A stretch of 64,000 bases of DNA from Bacillus alkalicellulosilyticus (GCF_002019795.1 NZ_KV917381.1:1733210-1797209), one strand, 5' to 3'; counted from the first letter of the stretch, positions 42,469 to 52,565 are shown. The notes: generated from the sequence alone by a model not told the origin. Made by a program: numbers and translations.

Positions 42469-43068
42469 ATGACAAATTGTAATTCTAACGTTTATCAACA
42501 TCCTCACACGCACTCTCAACATAAACCAGTAGGAATGCCAGGGGCACCTACTGTACCAGCTGGCATGGGTCCTTCTTTTGGTGTTGGGACACCAGGATTT
42601 CCTCAGCAACAAATGGCTACTCAGCCGGGATTCCCAATGGGCATGGCTCAACCAGGGTTTCCTACATGTCAACCACAACACCATGGAATGATGGGAGCGC
42701 CACAGCACAGCATGCAACATCCAATGCTACCACCAGGTATGGACCAATATCCCGGCATGCATCCAGCTTACCCAGCAGAAATGGATTACGATGACTATGA
42801 TTACGGATACCCTGCTGCGATGCCTCAGCAACCAGGATTTCAGACGCCAGGAATGCCTGGATTAGGAATGCCAGTTGCACAGCCAGGAATGCAGCCTGGT
42901 ATGACGCCAGGAATGGGAGGCTTTCCAACTCAACAACCATGGATGGGAGGAATGCCTCAGGGAATGCCACAAGGATTCCCACAACATTCACCGACAGCAC
43001 CGATGGCTCCACCACCAGGAACAGGCGCCGGAGTTCCTTTCCCACAAGGAAGCTTACGTCGCTCGTAA
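42469..43068 (+). CDS. Met/Gly/Pro/Gln-rich low-complexity protein, coat-like
   Basis: 199 residues, AGGAGG ahead of ATG 42469. Almost the whole protein is low complexity: PGMPG, PGFP, QPGMQPGM and GMPQGMPQGFPQ motifs, a His-rich start (HPHTHSQHK) and an acidic Tyr patch DYDDYDYGYP (about 105-115). No signal peptide. Low-complexity Gly/Pro/Met/Tyr-rich proteins of this kind are typical of spore coats, and the upstream -10 resembles that of sigma-K. No homolog can be named from sequence alone. Confidence 0.6.
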   Translation: MTNCNSNVYQHPHTHSQHKPVGMPGAPTVPAGMGPSFGVGTPGFPQQQMATQPGFPMGMAQPGFPTCQPQHHGMMGAPQHSMQHPMLPPGMDQYPGMHPAYPAEMDYDDYDYGYPAAMPQQPGFQTPGMPGLGMPVAQPGMQPGMTPGMGGFPTQQPWMGGMPQGMPQGFPQHSPTAPMAPPPGTGAGVPFPQGSLRRS

Positions 43069-43125
43069 ACAAGACTTTAACAAAAAAACTTAACTCGTAG
43101 AGGCACTTAAAAAAGATATACTCTA

Positions 43126-43280
43126 AGAGGGCACTGAAAAAGTTCGGTTTTTAACTTTCACAGTGCCCTTTAAGCAATGTGCATAACCGTTGCAGTTCAT
43201 AAGGCATCCTCCAACTAGAGCCGTTTCTATCACTTTTTATAGCCACTGAAAAAGAGTGTTTGAACTTTTTCAGTGGCCTT
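43126..43280 (+). repeat. Two-hairpin dispersed repeat, copy A
   Basis: About 155 bp bounded by two hairpins: GAGGGCACTG ... CAGTGCCCTT (43126-43170) and GCCACTGAAAAAG ... CTTTTTCAGTGGC (43242-43277). The spacer starts TAAGCAATGTGCATAACCGTTGCA. The reverse complement of 52040-52222 has the same hairpins and the same 24-base spacer start with one change. The 370-bp gap between the neighbouring genes holds nothing else. Confidence 0.7.
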
Positions 43281-43438
43281 TTGATCGAGTGATAATTTTT
43301 AAATGAAAGTAAAAAATCACGAGTTATGTAGGAAGTTTTATATTTATATAGAAGTAATACTAAGATATTTAAAGATGTTATATTAAAAACTCTTACTGAT
43401 TAACTTTTAGAAGTTAACAAGGGTAATAGGAGGGAATT

Positions 43439-44152
43439 ATGAAAATAGTAATTTTTCTATACAACGGCATGACAATGCTAGATGCGATTGGTCCATATGA
43501 GGTGTTACGGAATATTGATGGTGCAGAAATAATGTTTGTAGCTGAAAAGAAAGGTGTCATTACTTCTGATTCAGGAGTGGTGCATATAGAAGCAACATAT
43601 GAAATGAGTGAAGTGTCAAAAGCAGATATCCTACTCATACCTGGTTCAACCATTGCTTTCATTGAAGAAACAAAAAATAAAAAAGTGTTAAAGTGGATAA
43701 GGAAAATGGATAAGAAAACACTATGGACAACTTCAGTATGTACAGGTTCATTTCTTCTTGCCTCAGCAGGATTACTTAAGGGTTTACAAGCAACCTCACA
43801 TTGGAGAGTACTCTCTTTACTTAGTCAATATGGTGTCAAACCTGTTCGAGAGAGAGTTGTTGAACAAGATAAATACATAACGGCTTCAGGAGTTTCTTCT
43901 GGAATTGATATGGCATTATATTTAACAAACAAACTTGTAGGAGAAGAAGAGGCGAAAGCCATACAACTCGTTGTCGAATATGACCCCAACCCTATATACC
44001 AGTCAGGAAGCTACAATAAAGCAGATGCTTCAATTATTAGCCGCGCAAAGAAAAAACTCGTAAATGATGTAAAGAGAGAACTAGGTTTTAAAGGCATTTT
44101 CAAACATTGTAGAGAATTAATAAAGTTAGTCAACGAAGACCGATCATTTTAA
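43439..44152 (+). CDS. DJ-1/PfpI-family protein (isocyanide hydratase/AraC-N-like)
   Basis: 237 residues, GGAGGG ahead of ATG 43439. DJ-1/PfpI fold: N-terminal strand KIVIFLYNGMTMLDAIGPYEVL, the nucleophile elbow TTSVCTGSFLLASAGLLKG with Cys near residue 101, and TSHW after it, as in InhA-type isocyanide hydratases and the sensor domain of GATase1 AraC regulators. No DNA-binding domain follows; instead a basic helical tail of about 45 residues. The substrate is not known. Confidence 0.8.
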   Translation: MKIVIFLYNGMTMLDAIGPYEVLRNIDGAEIMFVAEKKGVITSDSGVVHIEATYEMSEVSKADILLIPGSTIAFIEETKNKKVLKWIRKMDKKTLWTTSVCTGSFLLASAGLLKGLQATSHWRVLSLLSQYGVKPVRERVVEQDKYITASGVSSGIDMALYLTNKLVGEEEAKAIQLVVEYDPNPIYQSGSYNKADASIISRAKKKLVNDVKRELGFKGIFKHCRELIKLVNEDRSF

Positions 44153-44295
44153 AGAAAAAATTATGATGACAGCAGTTCAATACAGGAGGAGATTAATAAT
44201 AATATTACAAAAATAGTATGGTGAAATAAGAGAAAAATAGTAACTGCGCTGCATGAATGTCAGGCAAAGAGCTTAAAGGTTGCGGAGGATTGAAA

Positions 44296-44559
44296 GTGAA
44301 AAAGACCATATTTCAGGCATTTTTGCTTTCGGGTATAGTTCACAATATTTATATAATGAGCACTGTTGGTTGGGGGCATATTCAATACTATATCCCAGAT
44401 GTAGTTAATCAATATCAATCAGTAAGTTATCTTCAGAGTGAAGTAGCAGTAGGCATCGTTGTTAGTCCATTATGGTATGTATCGATTTTATGTTCCTTGC
44501 TAGGTGGAACGCTCCTCTTTTTATTACTTCTGTGGGTAATAAAAAAACAAATTAAATAA
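44296..44559 (+). CDS. Small membrane protein, unknown
   Basis: 87 residues from GTG 44296 with GGAGG ahead (TTG 44290 is a little too close). Two hydrophobic segments (about 3-24, 57-82) and a basic end IKKQIK. Family not recognised. Probably in one transcription unit with the next small membrane gene. Confidence 0.45.
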   Translation: MKKTIFQAFLLSGIVHNIYIMSTVGWGHIQYYIPDVVNQYQSVSYLQSEVAVGIVVSPLWYVSILCSLLGGTLLFLLLLWVIKKQIK

Positions 44560-44682
44560 AAGAAATATAGTTTGCGGTTCCTTGTTGTTTTTATACTTAT
44601 TTTTATCAATTTTGATTTTGTTTTCATTGTGGACTACGCTTTTGAACTTAAATTGACTTTGTTCTTGAAAGGAAGTATGTAT

Positions 44683-44916
44683 ATGGGTTTGCTTTTTATT
44701 ATTACCTTACCTCTTTTATTAATTTTAGTTATTTATCTTATTAGTAAAGCGCAAGGGGCTATGGCTGGTCTGAAAATAATGTTACTTGGCTTACATTTGA
44801 CTATTATTGGAGGAATATTGTCTTTTACCTATGAATCAAGTCTAATTGGATTGGGGTACCTTTTAATAGTAGCTGGTTTTATTGTGGCACTAGTTGGGTT
44901 AGGAAAGAATGATTAA
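44683..44916 (+). CDS. Small membrane protein, unknown
   Basis: 77 residues; ATG 44683 is chosen because AAAGGAAG is 7 bases ahead, whereas a frame opening at 44572 has no site. Three hydrophobic segments (1-20, 25-42, 48-72). Family not recognised. Confidence 0.45.
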   Translation: MGLLFIITLPLLLILVIYLISKAQGAMAGLKIMLLGLHLTIIGGILSFTYESSLIGLGYLLIVAGFIVALVGLGKND

Positions 44917-44927
44917 TAATTTATTTT

Positions 44928-44967
44928 AAGAGGCCGGGACAAAGGATAATCTTTGTCCCGGCCTCTT
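44928..44967. terminator. Bidirectional terminator
   Basis: AAGAGGCCGGGACAAAG / CTTTGTCCCGGCCTCTT, a 17-bp perfect stem between converging genes. A diverged half (TTTCTGTCCCGACCTCTT) occurs near 52298-52315. Confidence 0.85.
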
Positions 44968-44973
44968 ATATTA

Positions 44974-46488
44974 TTATGCTGCGGTCTTTTCTTTGTTTTC
45001 TGGTAGAGCATTTGTTTTTGAGTGGGCATATGCACAATACACAAAAAATAGTGCGACTATCATATATCCAATCGTAAAATCAGTAGCTGCATTGATTGCT
45101 AGTGATGGAGCATGCATTAACCCAAAGAATGAAAGAAAAGCTCCAACTAGCGCAAAACTAGCTGCCTTATAGTACTTTTTATCAATGATGAACACCGTTA
45201 TCGCTCCTAGGATAATTCCTGTGAACATCGCACCTTGTCCTAATGGAACGATACCTGAAGAGATATTAGCAACGGCTTCTCCAGCACTGTTATTAAAACG
45301 TGTCATCACAAAGTTTGATAGATATGGAAGCATGGCTATCGCGACAGCTGGGTAGTATTTCGCTTCGTTCGTTTGAAAAGCTGTCGCAACCATTGACATT
45401 CCAACAAAGACTAGTATTGGTGCAACCGCAGCGATAGGAATAATCGCAGATAAAGCAGCAATTAAGCCAAACAACGCGGCAAAGCCAAATACAATTGCAT
45501 TTAATATACTATACCCACGACCGGCGCCCATCCACTTTGACCCAACAGTAGCGATATAAACCGTTGTTGGGAACAATCCACCGAAAATGGCTCCAATCAT
45601 CGTGCCAGCTCCGTCAACGGCCTGACACTCACGAACATCATAAGAATCACCTGCTGCCGACATTGCGTCTACATTGTTCATCGTTTCAACGGCATTATAA
45701 ATGGTGATTGGTAGGATAATCGCAAATAACCCAATAAGTGTTGTGAACAGTAACCCTAAGCCTTCAAATGGTGCTAGAGTTGGTAGAATTGGATAGAACC
45801 CTAAGTTTGATAGACCCTCACTAATTTTACTAGAATCTGAGTACCCAAGAGTAAAGGCTAAAACGGTCCCAATTACAATCGCAAAAAGTGAAGTAGGAAT
45901 TTTAAAAGGCATCGCTAGTTTTCCGATAAGACCTACTAAAATGATAGCAAGAACAAGTAATCCAACGACTGGCATCTCGAACGTTTTAAATAACATTTCT
46001 CCCGCAACAAACGTGAGGGCAACACCCGCAAGTGCACCAAGCATAGCTGGACGTGGAACGCGCTCGCGAATCCAATTTCCAGTTACGCTAATTAATACTT
46101 CAATTAATCCACTGATAAAAGCAGCAGCAACTGCAATCTTCCAAGCTAATTCATAGTCATTTGTTAACGAGTATGCTGGTAATAAAACACCAAATAAAAA
46201 GACAAACATGACGGGTGTGCTAATTCCATACGATAATGCGGTAACATCGGTCCGACCTTCTTTTATTGCTAAACGTTTTGCGGAATAGGCATAATAAAGG
46301 TTACCTACAATAACAGCAACAGCTGCTCCAGGGATGACTTTTCCAAACACAATACTTGCAGGAAAGCCCATGCCTAGCATGGTAACAGCGATAATGACAA
46401 AGTTGGCTAAGTTGTTTTGAAATAAAGCGAAGAAAGCATCTGTATCTTCTTTCTTGTACCAAGGATAATGTATGGTTTTAGTAGACAT
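44974..46488 (-). CDS. NCS2-family purine permease
   Basis: 504 residues with 12-14 TM segments. Landmarks: QNNLANFVIIAVTMLGMGFP, GNLYYAYSAKRLAIKEGRTDVTALSYGIS, GALAGVALTFVAGEMLFKTFE and TMNNVDAMSAAGDSYDVRECQAVDG with GGLFPTTVYI. The pattern is of the AzgA-like branch of the NCS2 nucleobase transporters. It follows the xanthine phosphoribosyltransferase gene (20-bp gap) under a guanine riboswitch, so a purine base, probably xanthine or hypoxanthine/guanine, is the expected substrate. It takes the place of pbuX in the B. subtilis operon but belongs to another subfamily. AAAGGGG precedes the ATG. Confidence 0.85.
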   Translation of the reverse strand: MSTKTIHYPWYKKEDTDAFFALFQNNLANFVIIAVTMLGMGFPASIVFGKVIPGAAVAVIVGNLYYAYSAKRLAIKEGRTDVTALSYGISTPVMFVFLFGVLLPAYSLTNDYELAWKIAVAAAFISGLIEVLISVTGNWIRERVPRPAMLGALAGVALTFVAGEMLFKTFEMPVVGLLVLAIILVGLIGKLAMPFKIPTSLFAIVIGTVLAFTLGYSDSSKISEGLSNLGFYPILPTLAPFEGLGLLFTTLIGLFAIILPITIYNAVETMNNVDAMSAAGDSYDVRECQAVDGAGTMIGAIFGGLFPTTVYIATVGSKWMGAGRGYSILNAIVFGFAALFGLIAALSAIIPIAAVAPILVFVGMSMVATAFQTNEAKYYPAVAIAMLPYLSNFVMTRFNNSAGEAVANISSGIVPLGQGAMFTGIILGAITVFIIDKKYYKAASFALVGAFLSFFGLMHAPSLAINAATDFTIGYMIVALFFVYCAYAHSKTNALPENKEKTAA

Positions 46489-46508
46489 ATGTAAAAATCC
46501 CCTTTTGA

Positions 46509-47178
<670 letters not shown>

Positions 47179-47220
47179 ATTGCTCCACTTGTTATACAGC
47201 GGGGTTTTGTCTATCGTTTC

Positions 47221-47289
47221 ACTCGTAGTCGAATCCTTAATGGTGATTCGGTAGAGACTTACGGGCCATATCCCCGTGATTATACGAGT
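47221..47289 (-). ncRNA. Guanine (purine) riboswitch
   Basis: The minus strand reads ACTCGTATAATCACGGGGATATGGCCCG ... AAGTCTCTACCGAATCACC ... GGATTCGACTACGAGT. The P1 helix (ACTCGTA/TACGAGT) closes the aptamer, and the conserved TATAATC, GATATGG, GT(C/T)TCTACC and GACTA junction segments are all present. The discriminating base before TACGAG is C, so guanine/hypoxanthine rather than adenine is bound. A TATAAT -10 box lies at 47319-47324. Confidence 0.92.
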
Positions 47290-47493
47290 TATCGTAATAA
47301 GTTCTGATGATGAAAAAAATTATAACATACTACCACAAAGTAGGGTAGGGAAAAATAGCAAATGACGAACCTTTTTTTTGTATATAGGAATAATGTTCGT
47401 CTTTTGGTATATAGAGGTAATTTGTAAAAATAATAGAAATAGCGTCGTTCTATTCTAGTAATTTGATGAATAGGGATAAGTATAGTAAATGAA

Positions 47494-47537
47494 GAGGGCA
47501 CTGTAAAAGTTAAAAATCGAACTTTTTCAGTGCCCTC
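47494..47537. terminator. Hairpin of the recurring GGGCACTG family
   Basis: GAGGGCACTGTAAAAGTT / AACTTTTTCAGTGCCCTC (one mismatch). No gene ends next to it on either strand, so it may be a solo repeat rather than a working terminator. Confidence 0.6.
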
Positions 47538-47559
47538 TTAAATGACTGGGGGTTTTCTT

Positions 47560-47658
47560 ATGATTGCTAGATTAAAAAAGTTAGATTCTCAAGAAAAATT
47601 CATTGGATCCTTATTTATCATTGTAATCGCTGTGAATATAGTTATTGCTCTTGTCTAA
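47560..47658 (+). CDS. Possible 32-residue membrane peptide
   Basis: ATG 47560 with TGGGGG 8-10 bases ahead. MIARLKKLDSQEKFIG followed by one hydrophobic helix to the end. Just a candidate; no family. Confidence 0.3.
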   Translation: MIARLKKLDSQEKFIGSLFIIVIAVNIVIALV

Positions 47659-47786
47659 GAGAGAAAAATAAAAAAGTATAGGAAACTACACACTAGATGG
47701 AGACATTTTAATTGAGCAAGCGATTGAACAGGTTTACACTATAATAAGAAAAAGAAACGTAAGTAATAACATTCGGAGGAATTTCA

Positions 47787-48980
47787 TTGTCTACTAAATT
47801 TACGGTAACTAGGTTTGACCATATTATATTTATGGTTGTGACTTTATTGTATTGGTTTTCACTTTATATTTATATCCCGATTCTATCACCATATTTAGAT
47901 TTTCTTGGGGCTACATATTCGTTTATTGGAATTGTATTAGGAAGCTATGGCTTAATGCAAATTTTAATTAGGTTACCACTAGGAATTTTTTCAGATAAGC
48001 TAAGAAAAAGAAAGCCGTTCATCGCACTTGGTATGCTTTTGACAGCATTGAGCTGTTTTGGTTTTGTCATTAGTGATCACTTAGGCTGGACGCTACTATT
48101 TCGAGCAGTAGCTGGTATAAGTGCAGCAACCTGGGTTGCTTTTACGGTACTTTATGCAAGCTATTTCAGTAAAAACGAAGCGACGAAAGCGATGGGGATG
48201 ATAAGTTTTGTTACGGTTGCTGGACAGTTAGCAGGTATGGCCTTCAGTGGCATTGTTGTAGATACTTTTGGATGGTTAGCGCCTTTTTGGTTAGGTGGCA
48301 TTGGTGGTGTACTTGGACTCATTCTTTGCATCTGGATTAAAGAACCTGAAATGGGAGTCGCAAGGACGCCCATCCAAATCAAAGATATATCAACGGTTAT
48401 TAAAGAGCCGTCCTTACTTAAGGTCTCTTTCCTATCCATCTTAGGTCATAGTATTTTGTTTATTACGATGTTTGGGTTTTCTCCCAACTTCGCTATTGAA
48501 TTAGGAGCATCTTCATCACAGCTTACCGTCTTAGTGTTCGCGTTTATGGTTCCTCATGCCATTGCAGCAGTTTTAGCAGGAAGGTGGTTTATCCCGAGAT
48601 TTGGAGAATGGATGACGTTAATGTATAGCTTTGTATTATGTGGAGTTTTTTCGGTAGCAGCCGCATTCTCACCGAATTTTCTCATTTTATCGTTTGTGCA
48701 AATTTTTATCGGTTTTGGTTTAGGTTTAATTTTACCAACCATTCTCGGTATGGTCATTCAGCCGTTTGATGAGAGTAAACGAGCGACGGCAATGGGATTT
48801 TACCAAGCCGTGTATGCTATCGGGATGTTTGCAGGGCCTTTTATCGGAGGCGTTCTTATTTCAATGTGGGGTCTAACTTCCGGTTTCTATTTTGCAGGTA
48901 TCATAGGAATCGTAGGGATGATCGTTTCATATGTGTGGAGGCATTCAAGTGGCGAACAGCGTCAAACAGGTTTGAATTAA
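47787..48980 (+). CDS. MFS transporter
   Basis: 397 residues from TTG 47787 with GGAGGAATT ahead. Twelve TM segments; the loop 2-3 motif RLPLGIFSDKLRKRKPFI (about 60-77) is the MFS signature G-x-x-SD-x-x-x-RK-x, and GFYQAVYAIGMFAGPFIGGVL in the second half mirrors it. The substrate is unknown; the branch looks like drug or sugar-efflux exporters. No regulator adjoining. Followed by cimA after 130 bp without a terminator. Confidence 0.85.
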   Translation: MSTKFTVTRFDHIIFMVVTLLYWFSLYIYIPILSPYLDFLGATYSFIGIVLGSYGLMQILIRLPLGIFSDKLRKRKPFIALGMLLTALSCFGFVISDHLGWTLLFRAVAGISAATWVAFTVLYASYFSKNEATKAMGMISFVTVAGQLAGMAFSGIVVDTFGWLAPFWLGGIGGVLGLILCIWIKEPEMGVARTPIQIKDISTVIKEPSLLKVSFLSILGHSILFITMFGFSPNFAIELGASSSQLTVLVFAFMVPHAIAAVLAGRWFIPRFGEWMTLMYSFVLCGVFSVAAAFSPNFLILSFVQIFIGFGLGLILPTILGMVIQPFDESKRATAMGFYQAVYAIGMFAGPFIGGVLISMWGLTSGFYFAGIIGIVGMIVSYVWRHSSGEQRQTGLN

Positions 48981-49113
48981 TTCAAGTGAATTTCCGATAA
49001 CCAATAGCAAATAAAGCTAAGCTATGCTATACTTTATTGCAATATTATAGTGAAGTGTAAACATTCAAAATATTTCATTTGAGGGGTTTATTATAGTGGG
49101 AGGAACATTGGAA

Positions 49114-50742
49114 ATGAAGCAAGTCTTTATGTATGATACAACATTACGAGATGGTACACAGGGGGAAGGTGTCAGTCTTTCCGTTCAAGATAAATTAAAG
49201 ATTGCCAAAAAACTAGATGAACTTGGTGTTCATTATATTGAAGGTGGTTGGCCAGGAAGTAACCCTAAAGATATGAACTTCTTTGAACTTGTAAAAGACT
49301 TACATTTAAAAAACGCTAAAGTTACAGCATTTGGAAGTACAAGACGAATTGGAGTAAAAGCAAGTGAAGATACAAATCTTCAACGAATATTAGAAAGTGG
49401 TGTTAAAGCCGTTGCTATCTTCGGTAAAAGCTGGGATTTCCAAGTGACTCATGCTCTTCAAACAACGCTTGAAGAAAATTTACAAATGATTTTTGATTCC
49501 GTTGAGTTTTTAAAAGAAAACGACCTTGAAGTGATTTTTGATGCCGAACATTTTTTTGATGGCTATAAAGCGAATCAAGAATATGCCATGGCGGCTATTA
49601 AAAAAGCAGAAGAAGCAGGGGCTGACTGTGTAACACTTTGTGATACAAACGGGGGAACACTCCCTCATGAGATTACAGAAATTGTGTCACACGTTGTAAG
49701 TGAAGTGAATATTCAAGTTGGAATTCATTGCCATAATGATGGCGAAGTGGCTGTCGCAAATTCGATAGCTGCTGTTCAAGCGGGTGCCCGTCATGTACAG
49801 GGGACAATGAATGGCTATGGTGAACGATGTGGAAACGCTAATCTTATTTCTGTTATTCCTAATTTACAATTAAAATTAGGTTTTAGTTGTGTAGAGGCAG
49901 AGCAAATTCAACAACTTACAAACGTTTCTAAGTTTGTCCATGAAATAGCGAACCAAGTTCCTCCTAGTAACCAACCATTTGTTGGGAAAAGTGCATTTGC
50001 ACATAAAGGCGGAATGCATGTTAGCGCCGTGTTAAAGCATCCAGAAACATACGAGCATGTGGACCCAAGCTTATTAGGAAATCAACGTCGCGTTCTAGTT
50101 TCTGAGCTATCAGGGCAAAGCAATGTCTTGTTTAAAGCACAAGAATGGGACCTTGATTTAAATAAAAATAATCCTGCTACAAAGCAAATTATCGAAGAAA
50201 TTAAGGAAAAAGAGCATCAAGGTTATCAATATGAAGCGGCTGAAGCGTCATTTGAATTATTGGTGAAAAAGGGATTAGGAAATAGTAAAGACTTTTTCGA
50301 TGTTGGTCACTTTAAATTGTTTATTGAAAATAAAGGTGGCGAAGCATTTGCTACTGAAGCTGTAGTTAAACTTTGTGTCAATGGAGAAGAAGTGTTAACT
50401 GCTGCGGAAGGAAATGGACCAGTTAACGCACTAGACCATGCGTTACGAAAAGGACTACAACAATTTTTCCCAATTATTCAAAAGATGCATTTATCAGATT
50501 ATAAAGTTCGAGTATTGGATGAAACCGATGCGACTGCATCGAAAGTCCGTGTTCTCATTGAATCCTCAGATAGTCATGAAAAATGGAGTACAATTGGTGT
50601 ATCTGGAAACATTATCGAAGCAAGTTGGTATGCCTTAATTGATAGTGTTCGCTATTACTTAAATAAGCATCAAAGCGACATTGAAATTTTAACAGGTCGT
50701 CAACCACAACTATCCAAAACAATTGGCGTTCAAAATCATTAG
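49114..50742 (+). CDS. cimA: (R)-citramalate synthase / 2-isopropylmalate synthase-like
   Basis: 542 residues if ATG 49114 is used (GGGAGG about 10 bases ahead); GTG 49096 with GAGGGG is an alternative that adds six residues. HMGL-like TIM barrel with YDTTLRDGTQGEGV, GIHCHNDGEVAVANSIAAVQAGARHVQGTMNGYGERCGNANL, and KGGMHVSAV, then a LeuA dimer/regulatory domain (about 390-530). The length and the motif GEGVS fit the citramalate synthase type, which makes (R)-citramalate from pyruvate and acetyl-CoA for threonine-independent isoleucine synthesis. No ilv or leu genes are adjacent. Confidence 0.85.
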   Translation: MKQVFMYDTTLRDGTQGEGVSLSVQDKLKIAKKLDELGVHYIEGGWPGSNPKDMNFFELVKDLHLKNAKVTAFGSTRRIGVKASEDTNLQRILESGVKAVAIFGKSWDFQVTHALQTTLEENLQMIFDSVEFLKENDLEVIFDAEHFFDGYKANQEYAMAAIKKAEEAGADCVTLCDTNGGTLPHEITEIVSHVVSEVNIQVGIHCHNDGEVAVANSIAAVQAGARHVQGTMNGYGERCGNANLISVIPNLQLKLGFSCVEAEQIQQLTNVSKFVHEIANQVPPSNQPFVGKSAFAHKGGMHVSAVLKHPETYEHVDPSLLGNQRRVLVSELSGQSNVLFKAQEWDLDLNKNNPATKQIIEEIKEKEHQGYQYEAAEASFELLVKKGLGNSKDFFDVGHFKLFIENKGGEAFATEAVVKLCVNGEEVLTAAEGNGPVNALDHALRKGLQQFFPIIQKMHLSDYKVRVLDETDATASKVRVLIESSDSHEKWSTIGVSGNIIEASWYALIDSVRYYLNKHQSDIEILTGRQPQLSKTIGVQNH

Positions 50743-50768
50743 AAGGTATTGCGATACCTTCTTTTTTT
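50742..50768 (+). terminator. Terminator of cimA
   Basis: GAAGGTAT / ATACCTTC stem, four-base loop, seven Ts; it begins at the last base of the stop codon. Confidence 0.85.
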
Positions 50769-50818
50769 CTGTAAAATAATAGTTGTCTAAATATTTAAAA
50801 ATTAAAGGAGAGATTGAG

Positions 50819-52003
50819 ATGAGTCAAGCTGAGAAGAGTGGAGTAGAGAGAAGTGAAAGAGGGTATTTTGGTGAATTTGGTGGAAGTTTTGTTCCACCTC
50901 AATTAAACGCCGTATTAGCCCGACTAGATGAAGCATTTCAGCATTATAAGGACGACCCTGAATTTAATAAAGAGTATGATTTTTATATGAAAGAATACGT
51001 TGGCAGGGAAAATCCGCTGACATTTGCCGAGCGACTAACATCTACGTTAGGTGGAGCAAAAATTTATTTGAAACGTGAAGATTTAAATCATACAGGAGCT
51101 CATAAAATTAACAATGTTATCGGTCAAATTTTATTGGCTAAAAAGATGGGAGCCCATCGGATTATTGCTGAAACTGGGGCAGGGCAGCATGGTGTAGCCA
51201 CAGCTACTGCTTGTGCCATGCTAGGTATGGACTGCACCATTTATATGGGAGCCGAAGACACTCGTCGCCAAGAATTAAACGTGTTTCGTATGGAGCTTCT
51301 CGGAGCAAAAGTCGTTGCCGTTCATAAAGGGCAAGGGCGCTTAAAGGATGCAGTCGATGAAGCTTTAGGCGATTTAATTGAAAATTATGAGTCAACCTTT
51401 TACTTGTTAGGTTCTGCCGTTGGACCACATCCGTTTCCTACGATGGTTCATCACTTTCAATCGATTATTAGTAACGAATCTAAGCGTCAAATCCTTGAAA
51501 AAGAAGGCCGATTACCTGATGTCGTCGTTGCTTGCTGTGGCGGAGGAAGTAATGCAATTGGAGCATTTTCAGCATACATTCCAGAAGAGTCTGTTCGCCT
51601 AGTTGGTGTCGAGCCTGCTGAAGCCGCAACATTAACAAAAGGAACACCTGGTGTGATTCATGGCTTTAAATGCTTATGCTTACAAGATGAAGAAGGAAAT
51701 CCGTTACCGACTCATTCGATTGCAGCTGGACTAGATTATCCAGGGATTGGGCCTGAACATAGTCACTTAAAAGTATCTGGTCGAGCTGAGTACTATTCAG
51801 TGACAAAAGAAGAAGTGCTTGATGCGTTCCAAAAGTTAGCGCAAACCGAAGGAATCATTCCAGCCTTAGAAAGTGCTCACGCGGTTGCTTACGGCTTAAA
51901 GGCAGCACCACAAATGAAGCAAGAGGAGATAATGATTATTAACATCTCCGGTCGTGGTGACAAAGACGTTAATGAAGTTAAGCTATTATTAAGCCAAAAC
52001 TAA
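50819..52003 (+). CDS. trpB: Tryptophan synthase beta chain (stand-alone)
   Basis: 394 residues; ATG 50819 with AAAGGAGAG ahead. [16 protein letters not shown] at the N-terminus, PLP lysine in [35 protein letters not shown], and the phosphate-binding [12 protein letters not shown]. All belong to canonical TrpB1. It makes tryptophan from indole and serine. No trpA or other trp gene is nearby, and terminators isolate it on both sides, so it is either an extra copy that salvages indole or a displaced one. Confidence 0.92.
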   Translation: MSQAEKSGVERSERGYFGEFGGSFVPPQLNAVLARLDEAFQHYKDDPEFNKEYDFYMKEYVGRENPLTFAERLTSTLGGAKIYLKREDLNHTGAHKINNVIGQILLAKKMGAHRIIAETGAGQHGVATATACAMLGMDCTIYMGAEDTRRQELNVFRMELLGAKVVAVHKGQGRLKDAVDEALGDLIENYESTFYLLGSAVGPHPFPTMVHHFQSIISNESKRQILEKEGRLPDVVVACCGGGSNAIGAFSAYIPEESVRLVGVEPAEAATLTKGTPGVIHGFKCLCLQDEEGNPLPTHSIAAGLDYPGIGPEHSHLKVSGRAEYYSVTKEEVLDAFQKLAQTEGIIPALESAHAVAYGLKAAPQMKQEEIMIINISGRGDKDVNEVKLLLSQN

Positions 52004-52011
52004 TAAAAACC

Positions 52012-52249
52012 GAGGGTGTGACAAAAGGTTGTTTTTTAGAAGCCACTGAAAAAGTACAAACCAACTTTTTCAATGCCTTTGATTATGGTTGCAATGGCTC
52101 CACCAGTTGTTCGCCTGCTACGAGAAACCCACTCGTAGCAGGCTTTAAAAAAATGCAACGGTTACGCACATTGCTTAGAGGGCACTGTAAAAGTTAAATA
52201 CCGAACTTTTTCAGTGCCCTCGTTTTTTAACCTTTTGTCACACCCTCTA
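52012..52249. repeat. Terminator arms of trpB split by a repeat element
   Basis: GAGGGTGTGACAAAAGGTT (52013-52031) and AACCTTTTGTCACACCCTC (52230-52248) are perfect 19-base inverted repeats lying about 200 bp apart. Between them lies repeat copy B. Close together, the arms would form a typical terminator; a repeat appears to have inserted in the loop. Confidence 0.65.
52040..52222 (-). repeat. Two-hairpin dispersed repeat, copy B
   Basis: In inverse orientation to copy A (43126-43280). Hairpins: GAGGGCACTGTAAAAGTT / AACTTTTTCAGTGCCCTC (52177-52221) and GCCACTGAAAAAGT / ACTTTTTCAATGCC (52042-52076). It also carries a third, internal hairpin GCCTGCTACGAG / CTCGTAGCAGGC (about 52112-52143) absent from copy A. 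Confidence 0.7.
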
Positions 52250-52521
52250 ATCAATGAGTGAAACCGCCACAAAGCCCGGGCAGATGTTTTAGCAGTTTCT
52301 GTCCCGACCTCTTTTTTCAATATGATGACGATGCTGTATTCCTTAGTTTTCTAACGGACACAGGAGACGCTATTTTCATGAAAAATGCCTGTTTATAATT
52401 GTAACGGACTCAGTTGCAATTATTTGCCTGAAAAATGAGTGAAAACAGTCAAGTCCAGAATAATGTGTAAATTACTTAGCTACAATGTTACAACCTATAA
52501 TGATATATAGTTAGTTTTTGA

Positions 52522-52565
52522 TTTTGGTTACTTGGAAGGGGGTCCCCCCTTCCAAGTAACCAAAA
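52522..52565 (-). terminator. Long hairpin behind the transposase gene
   Basis: TTTTGGTTACTTGGAAGGGG and its complement around a two- to three-base loop; 21-bp arms. Inside the element near its left end; may stop read-through transcription. Confidence 0.6.

Noticed and set aside
42469-43068. Collagen-like protein
   Set aside because: Gly does not recur strictly every third residue; the units are PGMPG-like with irregular spacing.
42370-43072. Minus-strand frames opposite the coat-like gene
   Set aside because: Shadows of a GC-richer low-complexity gene; the plus strand has AGGAGG and a good start.
48995-49113. T-box leader ahead of cimA or trpB
   Set aside because: No T-box sequence (AGGGTGGNACCGCG) or specifier stem is visible ahead of either gene.
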